Positions 18,878-29,665 of a stretch of 64,000 nucleotides of DNA are shown piece after piece; the first letter of the stretch is position 1, and every line of letters begins with the position of its first letter. The translations under genes were made by a program, and so were the position numbers. The DNA is from Piscinibacter sp. GTDB lineage: Bacteria > Pseudomonadota > Gammaproteobacteria > Burkholderiales > Burkholderiaceae_C. The DNA lies in the NCBI GenBank assembly GCA_017983795.1, contig JAGOAS010000006.1:1-64000 (forward strand), read 5' to 3'. The notes beneath the pieces are model-generated. The model ran no database searches and was not told where the DNA came from. It saw nothing but the letters and a program-made list of their open reading frames with translations.

Positions 18878-19846
18878 ATGCGCTTGCCCACGCCTCGTCG
18901 CAGCAGCCGTCGCCAGCGCGGCGCCGCGCTGCTCACCGCGCTGATCATCGTCACGCTGGTCGTGACGCTGGCAGCGTCGATGGTCTGGCAGCAGTGGCGC
19001 GCAGTGCAGGTCGAGACCGCCGAGCGCGCACGCATGCAGTCGAGCTGGATCCTGCAGGGCGCGCTCGACTGGGCGCGCCTGATCCTGCGCGAAGACGCCC
19101 GCTCGGGCCGCCCCACCGCGCTCACCGAACCCTGGGCCACGCCGCTGGCCGAAGCACGCCTGTCGACCTTCCTCGCCGCCGACAAGAACAACAACGCCGA
19201 GGACGACGGCCCCGAGGCCTTCCTCTCCGGCTCGATCAGCGACGCGCAGGCGCGCTTCAACCTCGCCAATCTCGTCGATGCCAGCGGCAAGCTCTCGCAA
19301 CCCGACCTCGAGGCGCTGGAGCGGCTGTGCCAGACGGTCGGGCTCGCGACCGACGTCGCCACGCGCATCGCCACCGGGCTGCGCGACGCACAGGCCGCCG
19401 GCACCGGCAGCAACGGCAACGCGCCGCTGCGCCCGCGCACGCTGGCGCAACTCGCCTGGCTGGGGCTGGACGCCGCCACCATCACTGCACTCGAGCCCTA
19501 TGCAACGCTGCTTCCGACGCGCACGCCGGTGAATGCCAACACCGCGGCGCGCGAAGTGCTCGCCGCCGTGATCAAGGGCCTGGATCTCGCCACCGCCGAA
19601 CGCTTGGTGCAGTTGCGCCAGCGCGATCCCTTCAAGACACTGCAGGCCGTGGAGACGCAGATCCCCGGGCTCGGCCCGCTGAACGGCCAGCAGGTGTCGG
19701 TGGTGTCGAGCTACTTCGAGGTGCGCGGCCGCCTGCGCCTGGACGATCGTGTGCTCGAACAGCGCTCGCTGGTGTTTCGCAGCGGGCTGGACATGCAGGT
19801 GCTGCACCACGAGCAGGTGTCGACCGTCGAGGGCCTGCGCTCCTGA
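18878..19846 (+). CDS. gspK: Pseudopilin tip protein GspK
   Basis: GspK is the large, atypical pseudopilin that caps the tip. This 322-residue protein has a basic leader and the helix RG-AALLTALIIVTLVVTLAAS, then a helical domain with FLSGSISDAQARFNLANLVD, TPVNANTAAREVLAAVI and a C-terminal FEVRGRLRLDD. GspK lacks the conserved glutamate 5 of other pseudopilins, and this one does too. The start may instead be GTG at 18872, which would overlap the gspJ stop as GTGA. A 102-base gap follows before gspL. Confidence 0.93.
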   Translation: MRLPTPRRSSRRQRGAALLTALIIVTLVVTLAASMVWQQWRAVQVETAERARMQSSWILQGALDWARLILREDARSGRPTALTEPWATPLAEARLSTFLAADKNNNAEDDGPEAFLSGSISDAQARFNLANLVDASGKLSQPDLEALERLCQTVGLATDVATRIATGLRDAQAAGTGSNGNAPLRPRTLAQLAWLGLDAATITALEPYATLLPTRTPVNANTAAREVLAAVIKGLDLATAERLVQLRQRDPFKTLQAVETQIPGLGPLNGQQVSVVSSYFEVRGRLRLDDRVLEQRSLVFRSGLDMQVLHHEQVSTVEGLRS

Positions 19847-19916
19847 GAGCACAGGGCCGACAACAGAATGATGAGCTAAGTCGTTGATTTGTGAAGGTTT
19901 GTAGAAACGCACTGCC

Positions 19917-19922
19917 TACAAT
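19917..19922 (+). promoter_or_regulatory. Possible internal -10 box before gspL
   Basis: TACAAT lies 27 bases upstream of the gspL start in the only gap of more than 20 bases within the gsp run. The gap (19847-19948) is markedly less GC-rich than the rest of the cluster. No good -35 box is found at a normal spacing, so this is a weak call. Confidence 0.3.
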
Positions 19923-19948
19923 GCCGCACACCGAGTGATCATCAACCC

Positions 19949-21211
19949 ATGTCCACCCTCGTCGTCCAGATTCCCGAACGCCAGCGTCTGAGCGCGCGTG
20001 GCGGCGCCGCCCCGGAGAGCTCCGGGCTGGGCACCGAGTACGCCTACGTCAGCACCAGCGACGGCCTGACGATGACCGGCCAGGGCGAGTGCGGCGCGGC
20101 GCTGCTGCCCAAGGCGGCCACGGTCGTCGCACTGCTGGCCGACACCGACGTCAGCTGGCATCGCATCACGCTGCCCAAGGCGCCGGCGGCGCGCCTGCGC
20201 GCGGCGCTGGCGGGCGTGCTCGAGGAAGCGCTGCTGGCCGACGCGGAAGAGGTGCACCTCGCCGTCGCGCCCGGCGCCTCGGCCGGCCAGCCGACCTGGG
20301 TGGCAGCGGTCGACCGCGCCTGGCTGCGCGCCGAACTGGCGGCGCTCGAGAAGGCCAACGTCTTCGTCGAGCGCATCGTGCCGGCCTCCTGGCCCGACGA
20401 TCCGCCCAGCGGCCACTTCGCCGAGACGCGCGCCGACGCCGCCGCTCCCGAGCAAGGCGTGCTGCTGCACTGGGCGCATGCCGATGGCGTGGCCAGCATC
20501 CGATTGCAGGGTGGCCTGGCGCGCGCGCTGGTGCCGCGGCCCGCACCGCCCGGCACGCGCTGGAGCGCCACGCCGGGTGCCGTCGCGGCGGCCGAGCAAT
20601 GGCTGGGCATGCCGGTCAACGTGATGTCGCGCGCCGAGCGCGCGCTGCAGGCGGCGCGCAGCCTGTGGGATCTGCGCCAGTTCGACCTCGCCCAGCGCAC
20701 CCGCGGCGCACGCGCGTTGCGCGATGCGCTGCGCAAGTTCACGAGCCCGCAGTGGCGCCCGGTGCGCTTCGGCCTGGCGGCGCTGCTGGCGGCGCAGATC
20801 GTCGGCCTCAACCTGTGGGCCTGGCACCAGCGCAGCACCATCGAATCACGCCAGCAGGCCGTGCAGGCGGCGGTGCGCGCGGCCTTCCCGCGCGCCAGCG
20901 ATCTCGATCTGCAGCGCGACGCCGGCGCCGTGATGCAGCGCGAAGTGCAGTCGCTGCGCACGCTCGCCGGCAAGCCGGGCGAGACCGATCTCGAGACCAT
21001 GCTGCAAGCCGCCGCCTCAGCCTGGCCGGCCGATCGCCCGCCGGTCGAGCAGCTGCGCTACGAATCGGGCCGCCTCACGCTCGCCGCAGGCGGCTGGAGC
21101 GAGCAGCAGGTGGCGCAGTTCCGCAGCCTGCTGCAGCCGGCCGGCTGGCAGGTGGAAGCCAACGGCGCGCAGCTGGTGCTCTCGCGCGGCCGACCGGGAG
21201 CCCGCTCGTGA
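19949..21211 (+). CDS. gspL: Type II secretion system protein L
   Basis: GspL anchors the ATPase GspE to the inner membrane. This 420-residue protein has a cytoplasmic actin-like domain (VALLADTDVSWHRITLPKAP near residue 60, and LEEALLADAEEVHLAVAP), a single membrane helix around LAALLAAQIVGLNLWAWHQ, and a periplasmic ferredoxin-like domain ending in LSRGRPGARS. The length is normal. It overlaps gspM as GTGA. Confidence 0.92.
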   Translation: MSTLVVQIPERQRLSARGGAAPESSGLGTEYAYVSTSDGLTMTGQGECGAALLPKAATVVALLADTDVSWHRITLPKAPAARLRAALAGVLEEALLADAEEVHLAVAPGASAGQPTWVAAVDRAWLRAELAALEKANVFVERIVPASWPDDPPSGHFAETRADAAAPEQGVLLHWAHADGVASIRLQGGLARALVPRPAPPGTRWSATPGAVAAAEQWLGMPVNVMSRAERALQAARSLWDLRQFDLAQRTRGARALRDALRKFTSPQWRPVRFGLAALLAAQIVGLNLWAWHQRSTIESRQQAVQAAVRAAFPRASDLDLQRDAGAVMQREVQSLRTLAGKPGETDLETMLQAAASAWPADRPPVEQLRYESGRLTLAAGGWSEQQVAQFRSLLQPAGWQVEANGAQLVLSRGRPGARS

Positions 21212-21729
21212 ACGCGCGCACGCTGACCCTGCCGCCCGCGCTGCTGCAAGCGCGCGAGCAGCTGCGCACCTGGTGGCGCACGCGCGTGCCGCGCGAACGC
21301 CTCGCACTCGGCGCCGCCGCCGCGGTGCTCGGCCTCTTCATCGCCTGGCTGCTGCTGGTGCAGCCGGCGCTGCGCACGCTGCGCGAGGCGCCGGCGCGCA
21401 TCGATGCGCTCGACGCGCAGCTGCAGCACACCCAGCGCCTCGCCGCCGAGAGCCAGGGCCTGCGCGGCGTGGCCGCGGTGTCGCCGGCCCAGGCCGCTGC
21501 GGCGCTGAAGGCCGCCACCGACCGCCTGGGCGACAAGGGCCGCCTGTCCCTGCAGGGCGACCGCGCCTCGCTCACGCTCACCGGCGTCTCGCCCGAGGCG
21601 CTGCGCAGTTGGCTGCTGGAAGCGCGCAGCGCGGCGCGCGTGCGCCCGAGCGAAGCGCAGCTCACGCGCGGCCCGCAGGGCTACAGCGGCAGCATCGTGG
21701 TCATGCTCACCAGCGGAGGCACGCCATGA
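21208..21729 (+). CDS. gspM: Type II secretion system protein M
   Basis: GspM is the small inner-membrane partner of GspL. This 173-residue protein has an N-terminal cytoplasmic segment with WWRTRVPRERLAL, a membrane helix (GAAAAVLGLFIAWLLLVQP), a coiled segment (LDAQLQHTQRLAAES) and a small periplasmic domain. The GTG start at 21208 overlaps the gspL stop, and the ATG of gspN overlaps its own stop. Confidence 0.9.
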   Translation: MNARTLTLPPALLQAREQLRTWWRTRVPRERLALGAAAAVLGLFIAWLLLVQPALRTLREAPARIDALDAQLQHTQRLAAESQGLRGVAAVSPAQAAAALKAATDRLGDKGRLSLQGDRASLTLTGVSPEALRSWLLEARSAARVRPSEAQLTRGPQGYSGSIVVMLTSGGTP

Positions 21730-22613
21730 TCGGCCGCCGCCGCAAGGGCCCGCGCTGGGCCCACACCGCCTCGGCCACCGGCTGGGGTGAATCGACCTTC
21801 GCCGAGATCGCCTGGGACAAATCGCGCGGCGCGGCCGCGCGCTGGGCCGTGGCCGGCGGCGTGCTCGGCCTGGCCGGCGGCCTGCTGGCCTTCGCGCCCG
21901 CGGCCTGGCTGGCCGGCGCGATCGCCTCGGCGACCAACCAGCACCTGCTGCTGGCCGACGCGCGCGGCACGCTGTGGTCGGGCAGCGCCGTGGTGGTGCT
22001 CACCGGCGGCCCCGGCAGCCGCGATGCCAGCGCCCTGCCCGGCCGGCTCGACTGGACCATCGGCATCAAGGGCCTGGGCCTCGAGCTGCGCGCCCGCCAG
22101 GCCTGCTGCATCAACGGCACGGCCGCACTGCAGGTCAAGCCCGGCTTCGGCCGCGTCACGCTGGCGCTCGCGCCCAGCCCGGGCTGGGTCGGCCAGTGGC
22201 CCACGGCCTGGCTGGGTGGCCTGGGCACGCCCTGGAACACCATGCAGATGGGCGGCAGCCTGCGCCTGGCCTCGCCGGGCCTGAGCGTGGAGAGCGTGCA
22301 AGGCCGCTGGCGCCTGGCCGGCCGCGCCGACCTCGACCTGCTCGACGTCTCCTCGCGCGTCTCCACGCTCGAGACGCTGGGCAGCTACCGCCTCAACATC
22401 GCGGCCGATCCCTCCGGCAGCGGCGCCTCGCAGCTCACGCTCTCCACGCAGCAGGGCGCGCTGCAGCTCAGCGGCAACGGCACGATGGGCCCGGGCGGCG
22501 TGCGCTTCCGCGGCGAGGCACGCGCCGCGCCGGGCGAAGAAGCGCCGCTGGCCAACCTGCTGAACATCATCGGGCGGCGCGACGGCGCCCGGTCCGTCAT
22601 TTCGATCGGATGA
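21726..22613 (+). CDS. gspN: Type II secretion system protein N
   Basis: This 295-residue protein resembles GspN, a bitopic inner-membrane component found in only some secretion systems. It has one N-terminal helix (VLGLAGGLLAFAPAAWLAG), then LLLADARGTLWSGSAVVVL and PGRLDWTIGIKGLG, words typical of the GspN family. Its role in secretion is not fully known and it is dispensable in some species. The start overlaps the gspM stop and the stop overlaps the gspD start (ATGA). Confidence 0.88.
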   Translation: MIGRRRKGPRWAHTASATGWGESTFAEIAWDKSRGAAARWAVAGGVLGLAGGLLAFAPAAWLAGAIASATNQHLLLADARGTLWSGSAVVVLTGGPGSRDASALPGRLDWTIGIKGLGLELRARQACCINGTAALQVKPGFGRVTLALAPSPGWVGQWPTAWLGGLGTPWNTMQMGGSLRLASPGLSVESVQGRWRLAGRADLDLLDVSSRVSTLETLGSYRLNIAADPSGSGASQLTLSTQQGALQLSGNGTMGPGGVRFRGEARAAPGEEAPLANLLNIIGRRDGARSVISIG

Positions 22614-24790
22614 CCATGAAGCCACATCTCTCCACCCCGCGCCGCGGCGCCGCCATGCTGGCCGCCACGCTGCTCGGCGCCGCGCTGCTGCCGCCCGTGG
22701 GCGCGCTGGCGCAGCCGCAGGGGGCCGCCAAGCCGCAGGCGCAGCGCGGCCGCTTCGCCGGCGGCGAACCGGTCACGCTGAATTTCGTCAACGCCGACAT
22801 CGAGGCCGTCTCGCGCGCCATGGGCGCGATCCTCAAGCAGCAGTTCGTCGTCGATCCGCGCGTCAAGGGCCAGATCACGCTGTTCAGCGAGCAGCCCATC
22901 ACCCCGCGCGAGGCCTACCTCAACTACCTCGCCGCGCTGCGCGGCCTGGGCTTCACGGTGGTCGAGGTGGGCGGCCTGTTCAAGGTCGTGCCCGAGGCCG
23001 ACGCCAAGCTGCAGAGCGGCACCGTGGCGGTGGGCGAAACCAGCCGCCGCGGCGACCAGATCCTCACGCAGATCTTCAAGCTCAACCACGAGAACGCCAA
23101 CAACCTGGTGCCGGTGCTGCGCCCGCTGATCAGCCCGAACAACACCATCAACGCCAACCCCGGCAACAACTCGCTGGTCATCACCGACTACGCCGACAAC
23201 CTGCAGCGCATCGCCAAGATCATCGCGGCGATGGACACGCCGGCGGCCGGCGAGGTCGAGGTGATTCCGCTGCGCCATGCGGTGGCGGCCGACCTCGCGC
23301 CCATCGTGCAGCGCCTGGCCGATTCGGCCGGCGCCGCCGCGGTGCCCGGCCAGCCGGTCAGCGGCGGCGCGAACAGCGCGGTGATCGCCGACTCGCGCAA
23401 CAACAGCCTGCTCGTCAAGGCCGGCAGCCCGGCGCGCATGGCCAGCATCCGCTCGCTGGTCGAACGCCTCGACCAGCCGCCGCAGGGCTCGGCCGCGGCC
23501 GGCAACGTGTGGGTGGTGCACCTGAAGAATGCCGATGCCAGCAAGCTCGCGCAGGTGCTGCGCGCGGCCTTCGCGACCACCGCCACCGCTGGCGGTGGCG
23601 GCGGCGCCAACCTGGGCGTGGCGGGCACGGCCGCGCCGGCGGCCGCAGTGGCGCAGCCGGCCGGCGGCATGGGCGGTGCTTCGCAGCAGTCGACCTCGCC
23701 GGTGACGGCCGGCGCCGGCCCGTCCACCGGCGGCTTCATCCAGGCCGACCCCTCGACCAACTCGCTCATCATCACCGCCGCCGAGCCGCTGTACCGCCAG
23801 GTGCGCGCGATGATCGACCAGCTCGACTCGCGCCGCGCGCAGGTCTACATCGAGAGCATGATCGTCGAGATCTCGGGCGACAACGCCGCCGACTTCGGCC
23901 TGCAGTGGCAGGGCCTGCTGGGCAGCAGCGGCGACAAGTACGGCCTGTTCGCCGGCACCAGCAACTCGGTGGGCGGCCCCAGCATCGTCTCGCTGTCGCA
24001 GACCGGCGCCGGCGCGGGCAGCACGCTGCCGGGCGACGGCATCAACATCGCGCTGATCAAGAACTACGGCGGCACCTACGCGCTGGCCGCGCTGGCGCGC
24101 GCGCTGCAGACGCAGGCCAACACCAACATCGTCTCGACGCCGAACCTGATCACACTCGACAACGAGGAGGCCAAGATCGTCGTCGGCGAGAACGTGCCCT
24201 TCATCACCGGCCAGTACACCAACACCGGCACCGCCACCACCAGCCCCTTCCAGACCATCGAGCGCAAGGACGTCGGCATCACGCTGCGCATCCGCCCGCA
24301 GATCGGCGAGGGCGGCACGGTGCGCATGACGATCTACCAGGAGCAGTCGGCGGTGAAGGAAACCACCGCGGCCGGCACCAGCAACGCCGGCCCCTCCACC
24401 ACCAAGCGTTCGATCGAGTCGACCGTGGTGGTCGACGACGGCTCCATCCTCGTGCTCGGCGGCCTGATCAGCGAGACCTTCAAGGACACCAAGGCCAAGG
24501 TGCCGCTGCTCGGCGACATCCCGGTGCTGGGCGCGCTCTTCCGCAGCGAGAAGCGCGAGAAGAACCGCAGCAACCTGATGGTGTTCCTCAAGCCGACCAT
24601 CATGCGCGACGGCGAGGCCGCCAGCCGCCTCTCGCTGGATCGCTACGACCTGATCCGCGCGCGCCAGCAGGAAGCGCAACCGGCGCCCAATGTGCTGATC
24701 CCGCTGAAGGATGCGCCGGTGCTGCCGCCGATGAGCCCGCCTGCCGCAGCGCCGGCGGCCGCTCCGGCCGCCTCCGGCACGGCGCAGTAG
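22610..24790 (+). CDS. gspD: Type II secretion secretin GspD
   Basis: GspD is the outer-membrane channel, a 15-subunit ring. This 726-residue precursor has a signal peptide (ATLLGAALLPPVGALA), the N0 domain (VTLNFVNADIEAVSRAMGAI), N1-N3 ring domains with repeated DQLDSRRAQVYIESMIVEI-like words, and the secretin core with VPFITGQYTN (gate) and VPLLGDIPVLGALFRS. An Ala/Gly-rich insert lies between N2 and N3 (about 23580-23730). The C-terminus ends in an Ala/Pro-rich tail. An ATG six bases later (22616) is an alternative start; the first overlaps the gspN stop. Confidence 0.96.
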   Translation: MTMKPHLSTPRRGAAMLAATLLGAALLPPVGALAQPQGAAKPQAQRGRFAGGEPVTLNFVNADIEAVSRAMGAILKQQFVVDPRVKGQITLFSEQPITPREAYLNYLAALRGLGFTVVEVGGLFKVVPEADAKLQSGTVAVGETSRRGDQILTQIFKLNHENANNLVPVLRPLISPNNTINANPGNNSLVITDYADNLQRIAKIIAAMDTPAAGEVEVIPLRHAVAADLAPIVQRLADSAGAAAVPGQPVSGGANSAVIADSRNNSLLVKAGSPARMASIRSLVERLDQPPQGSAAAGNVWVVHLKNADASKLAQVLRAAFATTATAGGGGGANLGVAGTAAPAAAVAQPAGGMGGASQQSTSPVTAGAGPSTGGFIQADPSTNSLIITAAEPLYRQVRAMIDQLDSRRAQVYIESMIVEISGDNAADFGLQWQGLLGSSGDKYGLFAGTSNSVGGPSIVSLSQTGAGAGSTLPGDGINIALIKNYGGTYALAALARALQTQANTNIVSTPNLITLDNEEAKIVVGENVPFITGQYTNTGTATTSPFQTIERKDVGITLRIRPQIGEGGTVRMTIYQEQSAVKETTAAGTSNAGPSTTKRSIESTVVVDDGSILVLGGLISETFKDTKAKVPLLGDIPVLGALFRSEKREKNRSNLMVFLKPTIMRDGEAASRLSLDRYDLIRARQQEAQPAPNVLIPLKDAPVLPPMSPPAAAPAAAPAASGTAQ

Positions 24791-24802
24791 GACGCCACGA
24801 CC

Positions 24803-26224
<1,422 letters not shown>

Positions 26225-26227
26225 GCC

Positions 26228-27442
26228 GTGCCGGCCTACAAGTTCGAAGCCCTCGACGCCGCCGGCAAGGCGAGCTCGGGCCTGCTCGAGGCCGACAACG
26301 CCAAGGCCGCGCGCGCGCAGTTGCGCGCGCAGGCGCTGGTGCCGCTGGAGGTCAAGGCCGTCACGGCCGACAGCGCCCCGGCCGGCACGCTGAGCTTCAA
26401 GCGCAAGGTCTTCGGCAGCACCGGCCTGACGGTGTGGACGCGCCAGCTCGCCGGCCTGGTGGGCTCGGGCCTGCCGCTCGAACGTGCGCTCACCGCGCTG
26501 GCCGAAGAGGCCGAAGACAACCGCCAGCGCGAGCTGGTGGCGCACCTGCGCAGCGAGGTCAACTCGGGCTCCTCGTTCGCGCGCGCGCTGTCCACGCTGC
26601 CGCGCGAGTTCGACGAGGTCTACCGCGGCGTGGTCGCGGCCGGCGAGGCCAGCGGCGCGCTCGGCACCGTGCTGGAGAAACTCGCCGACGACCTCGAGGA
26701 GCGCCAGGCGCTGCGCGCCAAGCTGATCGGCGCGACGCTCTATCCGGCGATCGTCTCGCTGATCGCGGTGGTGATCGTGGTCTTCCTCGTCACCTACGTG
26801 GTGCCGCAGGTGGCCTCGGTCTTCACCAGCTCCAAGCGCGCGCTGCCGGCGCTCACCGTGGCGATGCTCGCCATCAGCGGCTTCCTGCGCAGCTGGGGCT
26901 GGCTGCTGCTGCTCGGCCTGGCCGGCGGCATCGCCGCGCTGCTCTACGCGCTGCGCAACGAAGCCTTCCGCGAGCGCTTCGACGCCGCCTGGCTGACGCT
27001 GCCGCTGATCGGCCGGCTCTCGCGCGGCTACAACGCGGCGCGCTTCGCCGGCACGCTGGCCATGCTGGCCGGCGCCGGCGTGCCCATCCTCAAGGCGCTG
27101 CAGGCGGCGGCCGAGACGCTCTCCAACCGCGCCATGCGCGCCGACGCGATGGAGGCGCTGGTGCAGGTGCGCGAAGGCGCGCCGCTCGCCTCGGCGCTGG
27201 CCACCAAGAAGCGCTTCCCCGGGCTGCTGGCGATGTTCTCGCGCCTGGGCGAGCAGACCGGCCAGCTGCCGGTGATGCTCGAGCGCGCCGCGCGCCAGCT
27301 CGGCGCCGAGGTGCAGCGCCGCGCCATGCAGATGGCCACCATCCTCGAACCCCTCCTGATCGTCGCGATGGGAGGCGTGGTGATGCTGATCGTGCTGGCC
27401 GTGCTGCTGCCGATCATCCAGCTCAACACCTGGGTGAAATGA
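26228..27442 (+). CDS. gspF: Type II secretion platform protein GspF
   Basis: GspF is the polytopic core of the inner-membrane platform. This 404-residue protein has two copies of the GspF domain (around VWTRQLAGLVGSGLPLERAL and FAGTLAMLAGAGVPILKAL) and three membrane helices, the last being IVAMGGVVMLIVLAVLLPII. The start is GTG at 26228, four bases after gspE; the protein sequence PAYKFEALDAAGK is the standard N-terminus of GspF. The stop overlaps the ATG of a sensor kinase gene. Confidence 0.95.
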   Translation: MPAYKFEALDAAGKASSGLLEADNAKAARAQLRAQALVPLEVKAVTADSAPAGTLSFKRKVFGSTGLTVWTRQLAGLVGSGLPLERALTALAEEAEDNRQRELVAHLRSEVNSGSSFARALSTLPREFDEVYRGVVAAGEASGALGTVLEKLADDLEERQALRAKLIGATLYPAIVSLIAVVIVVFLVTYVVPQVASVFTSSKRALPALTVAMLAISGFLRSWGWLLLLGLAGGIAALLYALRNEAFRERFDAAWLTLPLIGRLSRGYNAARFAGTLAMLAGAGVPILKALQAAAETLSNRAMRADAMEALVQVREGAPLASALATKKRFPGLLAMFSRLGEQTGQLPVMLERAARQLGAEVQRRAMQMATILEPLLIVAMGGVVMLIVLAVLLPIIQLNTWVK

Positions 27443-29586
27443 GCATGCCGGGGCCCATCGCAGCAGCGCACATGGGCCCCGAGCACGACGCCGCCGCCGA
27501 ACTGGAACGCACGCTGGCGCGGCGCGTGCACCTGCTGGCGGTCGCGCTGGTCGGCTCCTCCTGCCTGATGTACCTGGCGTGGCTGCTGACGCGCCCGCCC
27601 TCGAACGCGGCCTTCGCCGTCGCCGCGGTATCCGGCTTCGGCCTGCTGTGCGCGCTCGGCTCGCTGGCCTGGGCGCGGCGCAGCGGTGGCCACGCCAGCG
27701 CCACCGCGGGCATGTGCTGGCTGGTATTCACCGCCGTGTCGGCGCTCGCCGTCGCGCAGGGCGGCATCGCCGGCTCGGCGATCTGGTGGCTGCCGCTCGG
27801 CCCGGTGCTCGCGCTGCAGGGCGGTGCGCTGCGCAGCGGCGCGGCGATGGCCCTGGTGATGGTGGCCGAGATGGTGCTGCTGCAGGTGCTGCGCTCGCGC
27901 GGCTGGATACCGCCGCTGGCGCCCAGCGGCGACACGCAGCGTTTCATCGCCGCCACCGTGTCGGGCAGCTGCATGGTGGTGGTGGTCGGCCTCGGCCTGC
28001 ACTGGCGGCGCCATGTGCTGCGCGAGCTGCAGGCGGCGCTGGCCGCCGCGCGCGACGCCAGCGCGGTGAAGAGCCGCTTCCTCGCCAACATGAGCCACGA
28101 GATCCGCACGCCGCTGCACGGCATCGTCGGCGCCAGCGAGCTGCTGCGCGGCACGCGCCTCGACGAAGGCCAGCGCCAGATGCTCTCGGTGCTGCGGCGC
28201 AGCTCGGCAGCGCTGCTCGCGCTGGTCGACGACGTGCTGGACTTCTCCAAGCTCGAAGCCGGCCGCATGCGCGTGGCGCACGAGCGCTTCGACCTGCACG
28301 ACGCCATCCACGACGCCGCCGAGGTGTTCTCCGCCCAGGCCGAGGCCAAGGGGGTGGACCTGCTCTCGCACTGCACCGCCGACCTGCCGCTCACCACCGT
28401 CGGCGACGCCGCGCGGCTGCGCCAGATCCTGCACAACCTGGTCGGCAACGCGGTGAAGTTCACCGAGCGCGGCGAGGTGCGCGTCTTCGCCGCGCCCGAG
28501 CCGGGCGCCGACGGCAAGCCCTGGGTGCGCGTGTCGGTGCGCGACAACGGCATCGGCATGAGCGAATCCCAGCTCGCCGGCCTGTTCCAGGCCTTCGCGC
28601 AGGCCGACCTGTCGACCACGCGGCGCTTCGGCGGCACTGGCCTCGGCCTGGCGATCGCGCGCGAGCTGGCCACGCTGCTGGGCGGCCGCATCGAGGTGCA
28701 GAGCCAGCCCGGCCAGGGTTCGACCTTCATGCTGCTGCTGCCGCTGGTCGACAGCACCGCCGCGCCCGCGCCGCAGCCGCTGCTGCACGGCGTGGAGGTG
28801 CAGGTGGCGAGCGCGAGCCGCAGCCGCCGCGAGGACGTGGCCGATCTGGTGCGCCGGCATGGCGGCCGCTGCAGCAGCTTCGAGGCGCTGCCCGAGCCGG
28901 GCGCGAGCGTGCCGGCGGGCCAGCCGCGCGTGCTGCTGTGCGATGCGCGCCTGCTCGAAGCGGCGCGGCTCTCGCCGGCGGAACTGGCCGGACGCCTGGC
29001 CGCGAGCGGCGAGCGCGGCGTGCTGCTGGTCGGCCAGGCCACCGATGCACGCCGCCTGCCGCGCGAGCTGGTGCCGCTGTACCGGCCGGCGGCGCCGGCG
29101 CGCGTGGTCGAGGCCGTGCAGCGCGCGCTCGCGCCGCCCTCGCCCGACAGCGCACGCATGGATCTCGACGCCGCCACGCCCGGCGCCGATGGCGCCGCCC
29201 GCCTCGTGCGCGTGCTGCTGGTGGAAGACAACCTCGTCAACCAGTTGGTGGCGCAGTCGCTGCTCGAGCGCCTCGGCGCGCAGGTGGTGCTCGCCGGCGA
29301 CGGCGAGCAGGCCTTGCAGCGCCTGGCCGAGCAGAGCTTCGACCTGGTGCTGATGGACTGCCAGATGCCGGTGCTCGACGGGCTGGACTGCACGCGCCGC
29401 TGGCGCGCCATCGAAGCGCGCGAGGCGCGTGAGCGCGTGATGGTGGTGGCGATGACGGCCACCACCGAGGCCGCCGCGCGCAGCGCCTGCGCCGACGCCG
29501 GCATGGACGACTTCCTCTCCAAGCCGGTCGAGCAGGCCCGGCTCGCGGCGCTGCTGGCACGCATCGTGCCTGCAACTGCGGGGTGA
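27439..29586 (+). CDS. Hybrid sensor histidine kinase, coupled to gspF
   Basis: This is a 715-residue membrane-bound hybrid kinase. The N-terminal 200 residues hold about six hydrophobic helices with no recognised ligand domain. Next come HisKA (H220 in [13 protein letters not shown]), the ATPase domain (N box LHNLVGNAVKF, G boxes DNGIGM and GGTGLGLAI), a degenerate receiver-like stretch, and a true receiver with phospho-accepting D640 in LVLMDCQMP. The start overlaps the gspF stop as ATGA, so the kinase is translated with the secretion operon. Its partner regulator is not adjacent. A role in sensing secretion or envelope state is only a guess from position. Confidence 0.92.
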   Translation: MSMPGPIAAAHMGPEHDAAAELERTLARRVHLLAVALVGSSCLMYLAWLLTRPPSNAAFAVAAVSGFGLLCALGSLAWARRSGGHASATAGMCWLVFTAVSALAVAQGGIAGSAIWWLPLGPVLALQGGALRSGAAMALVMVAEMVLLQVLRSRGWIPPLAPSGDTQRFIAATVSGSCMVVVVGLGLHWRRHVLRELQAALAAARDASAVKSRFLANMSHEIRTPLHGIVGASELLRGTRLDEGQRQMLSVLRRSSAALLALVDDVLDFSKLEAGRMRVAHERFDLHDAIHDAAEVFSAQAEAKGVDLLSHCTADLPLTTVGDAARLRQILHNLVGNAVKFTERGEVRVFAAPEPGADGKPWVRVSVRDNGIGMSESQLAGLFQAFAQADLSTTRRFGGTGLGLAIARELATLLGGRIEVQSQPGQGSTFMLLLPLVDSTAAPAPQPLLHGVEVQVASASRSRREDVADLVRRHGGRCSSFEALPEPGASVPAGQPRVLLCDARLLEAARLSPAELAGRLAASGERGVLLVGQATDARRLPRELVPLYRPAAPARVVEAVQRALAPPSPDSARMDLDAATPGADGAARLVRVLLVEDNLVNQLVAQSLLERLGAQVVLAGDGEQALQRLAEQSFDLVLMDCQMPVLDGLDCTRRWRAIEAREARERVMVVAMTATTEAAARSACADAGMDDFLSKPVEQARLAALLARIVPATAG

Positions 29587-29665
29587 TTCGGGTTTTGTTC
29601 GATGCCTGGGCGCCGGGGCGCTCTGCTTGAATGGAGCCGGACGTCGTGGATCAGGAGGTTCGCTG

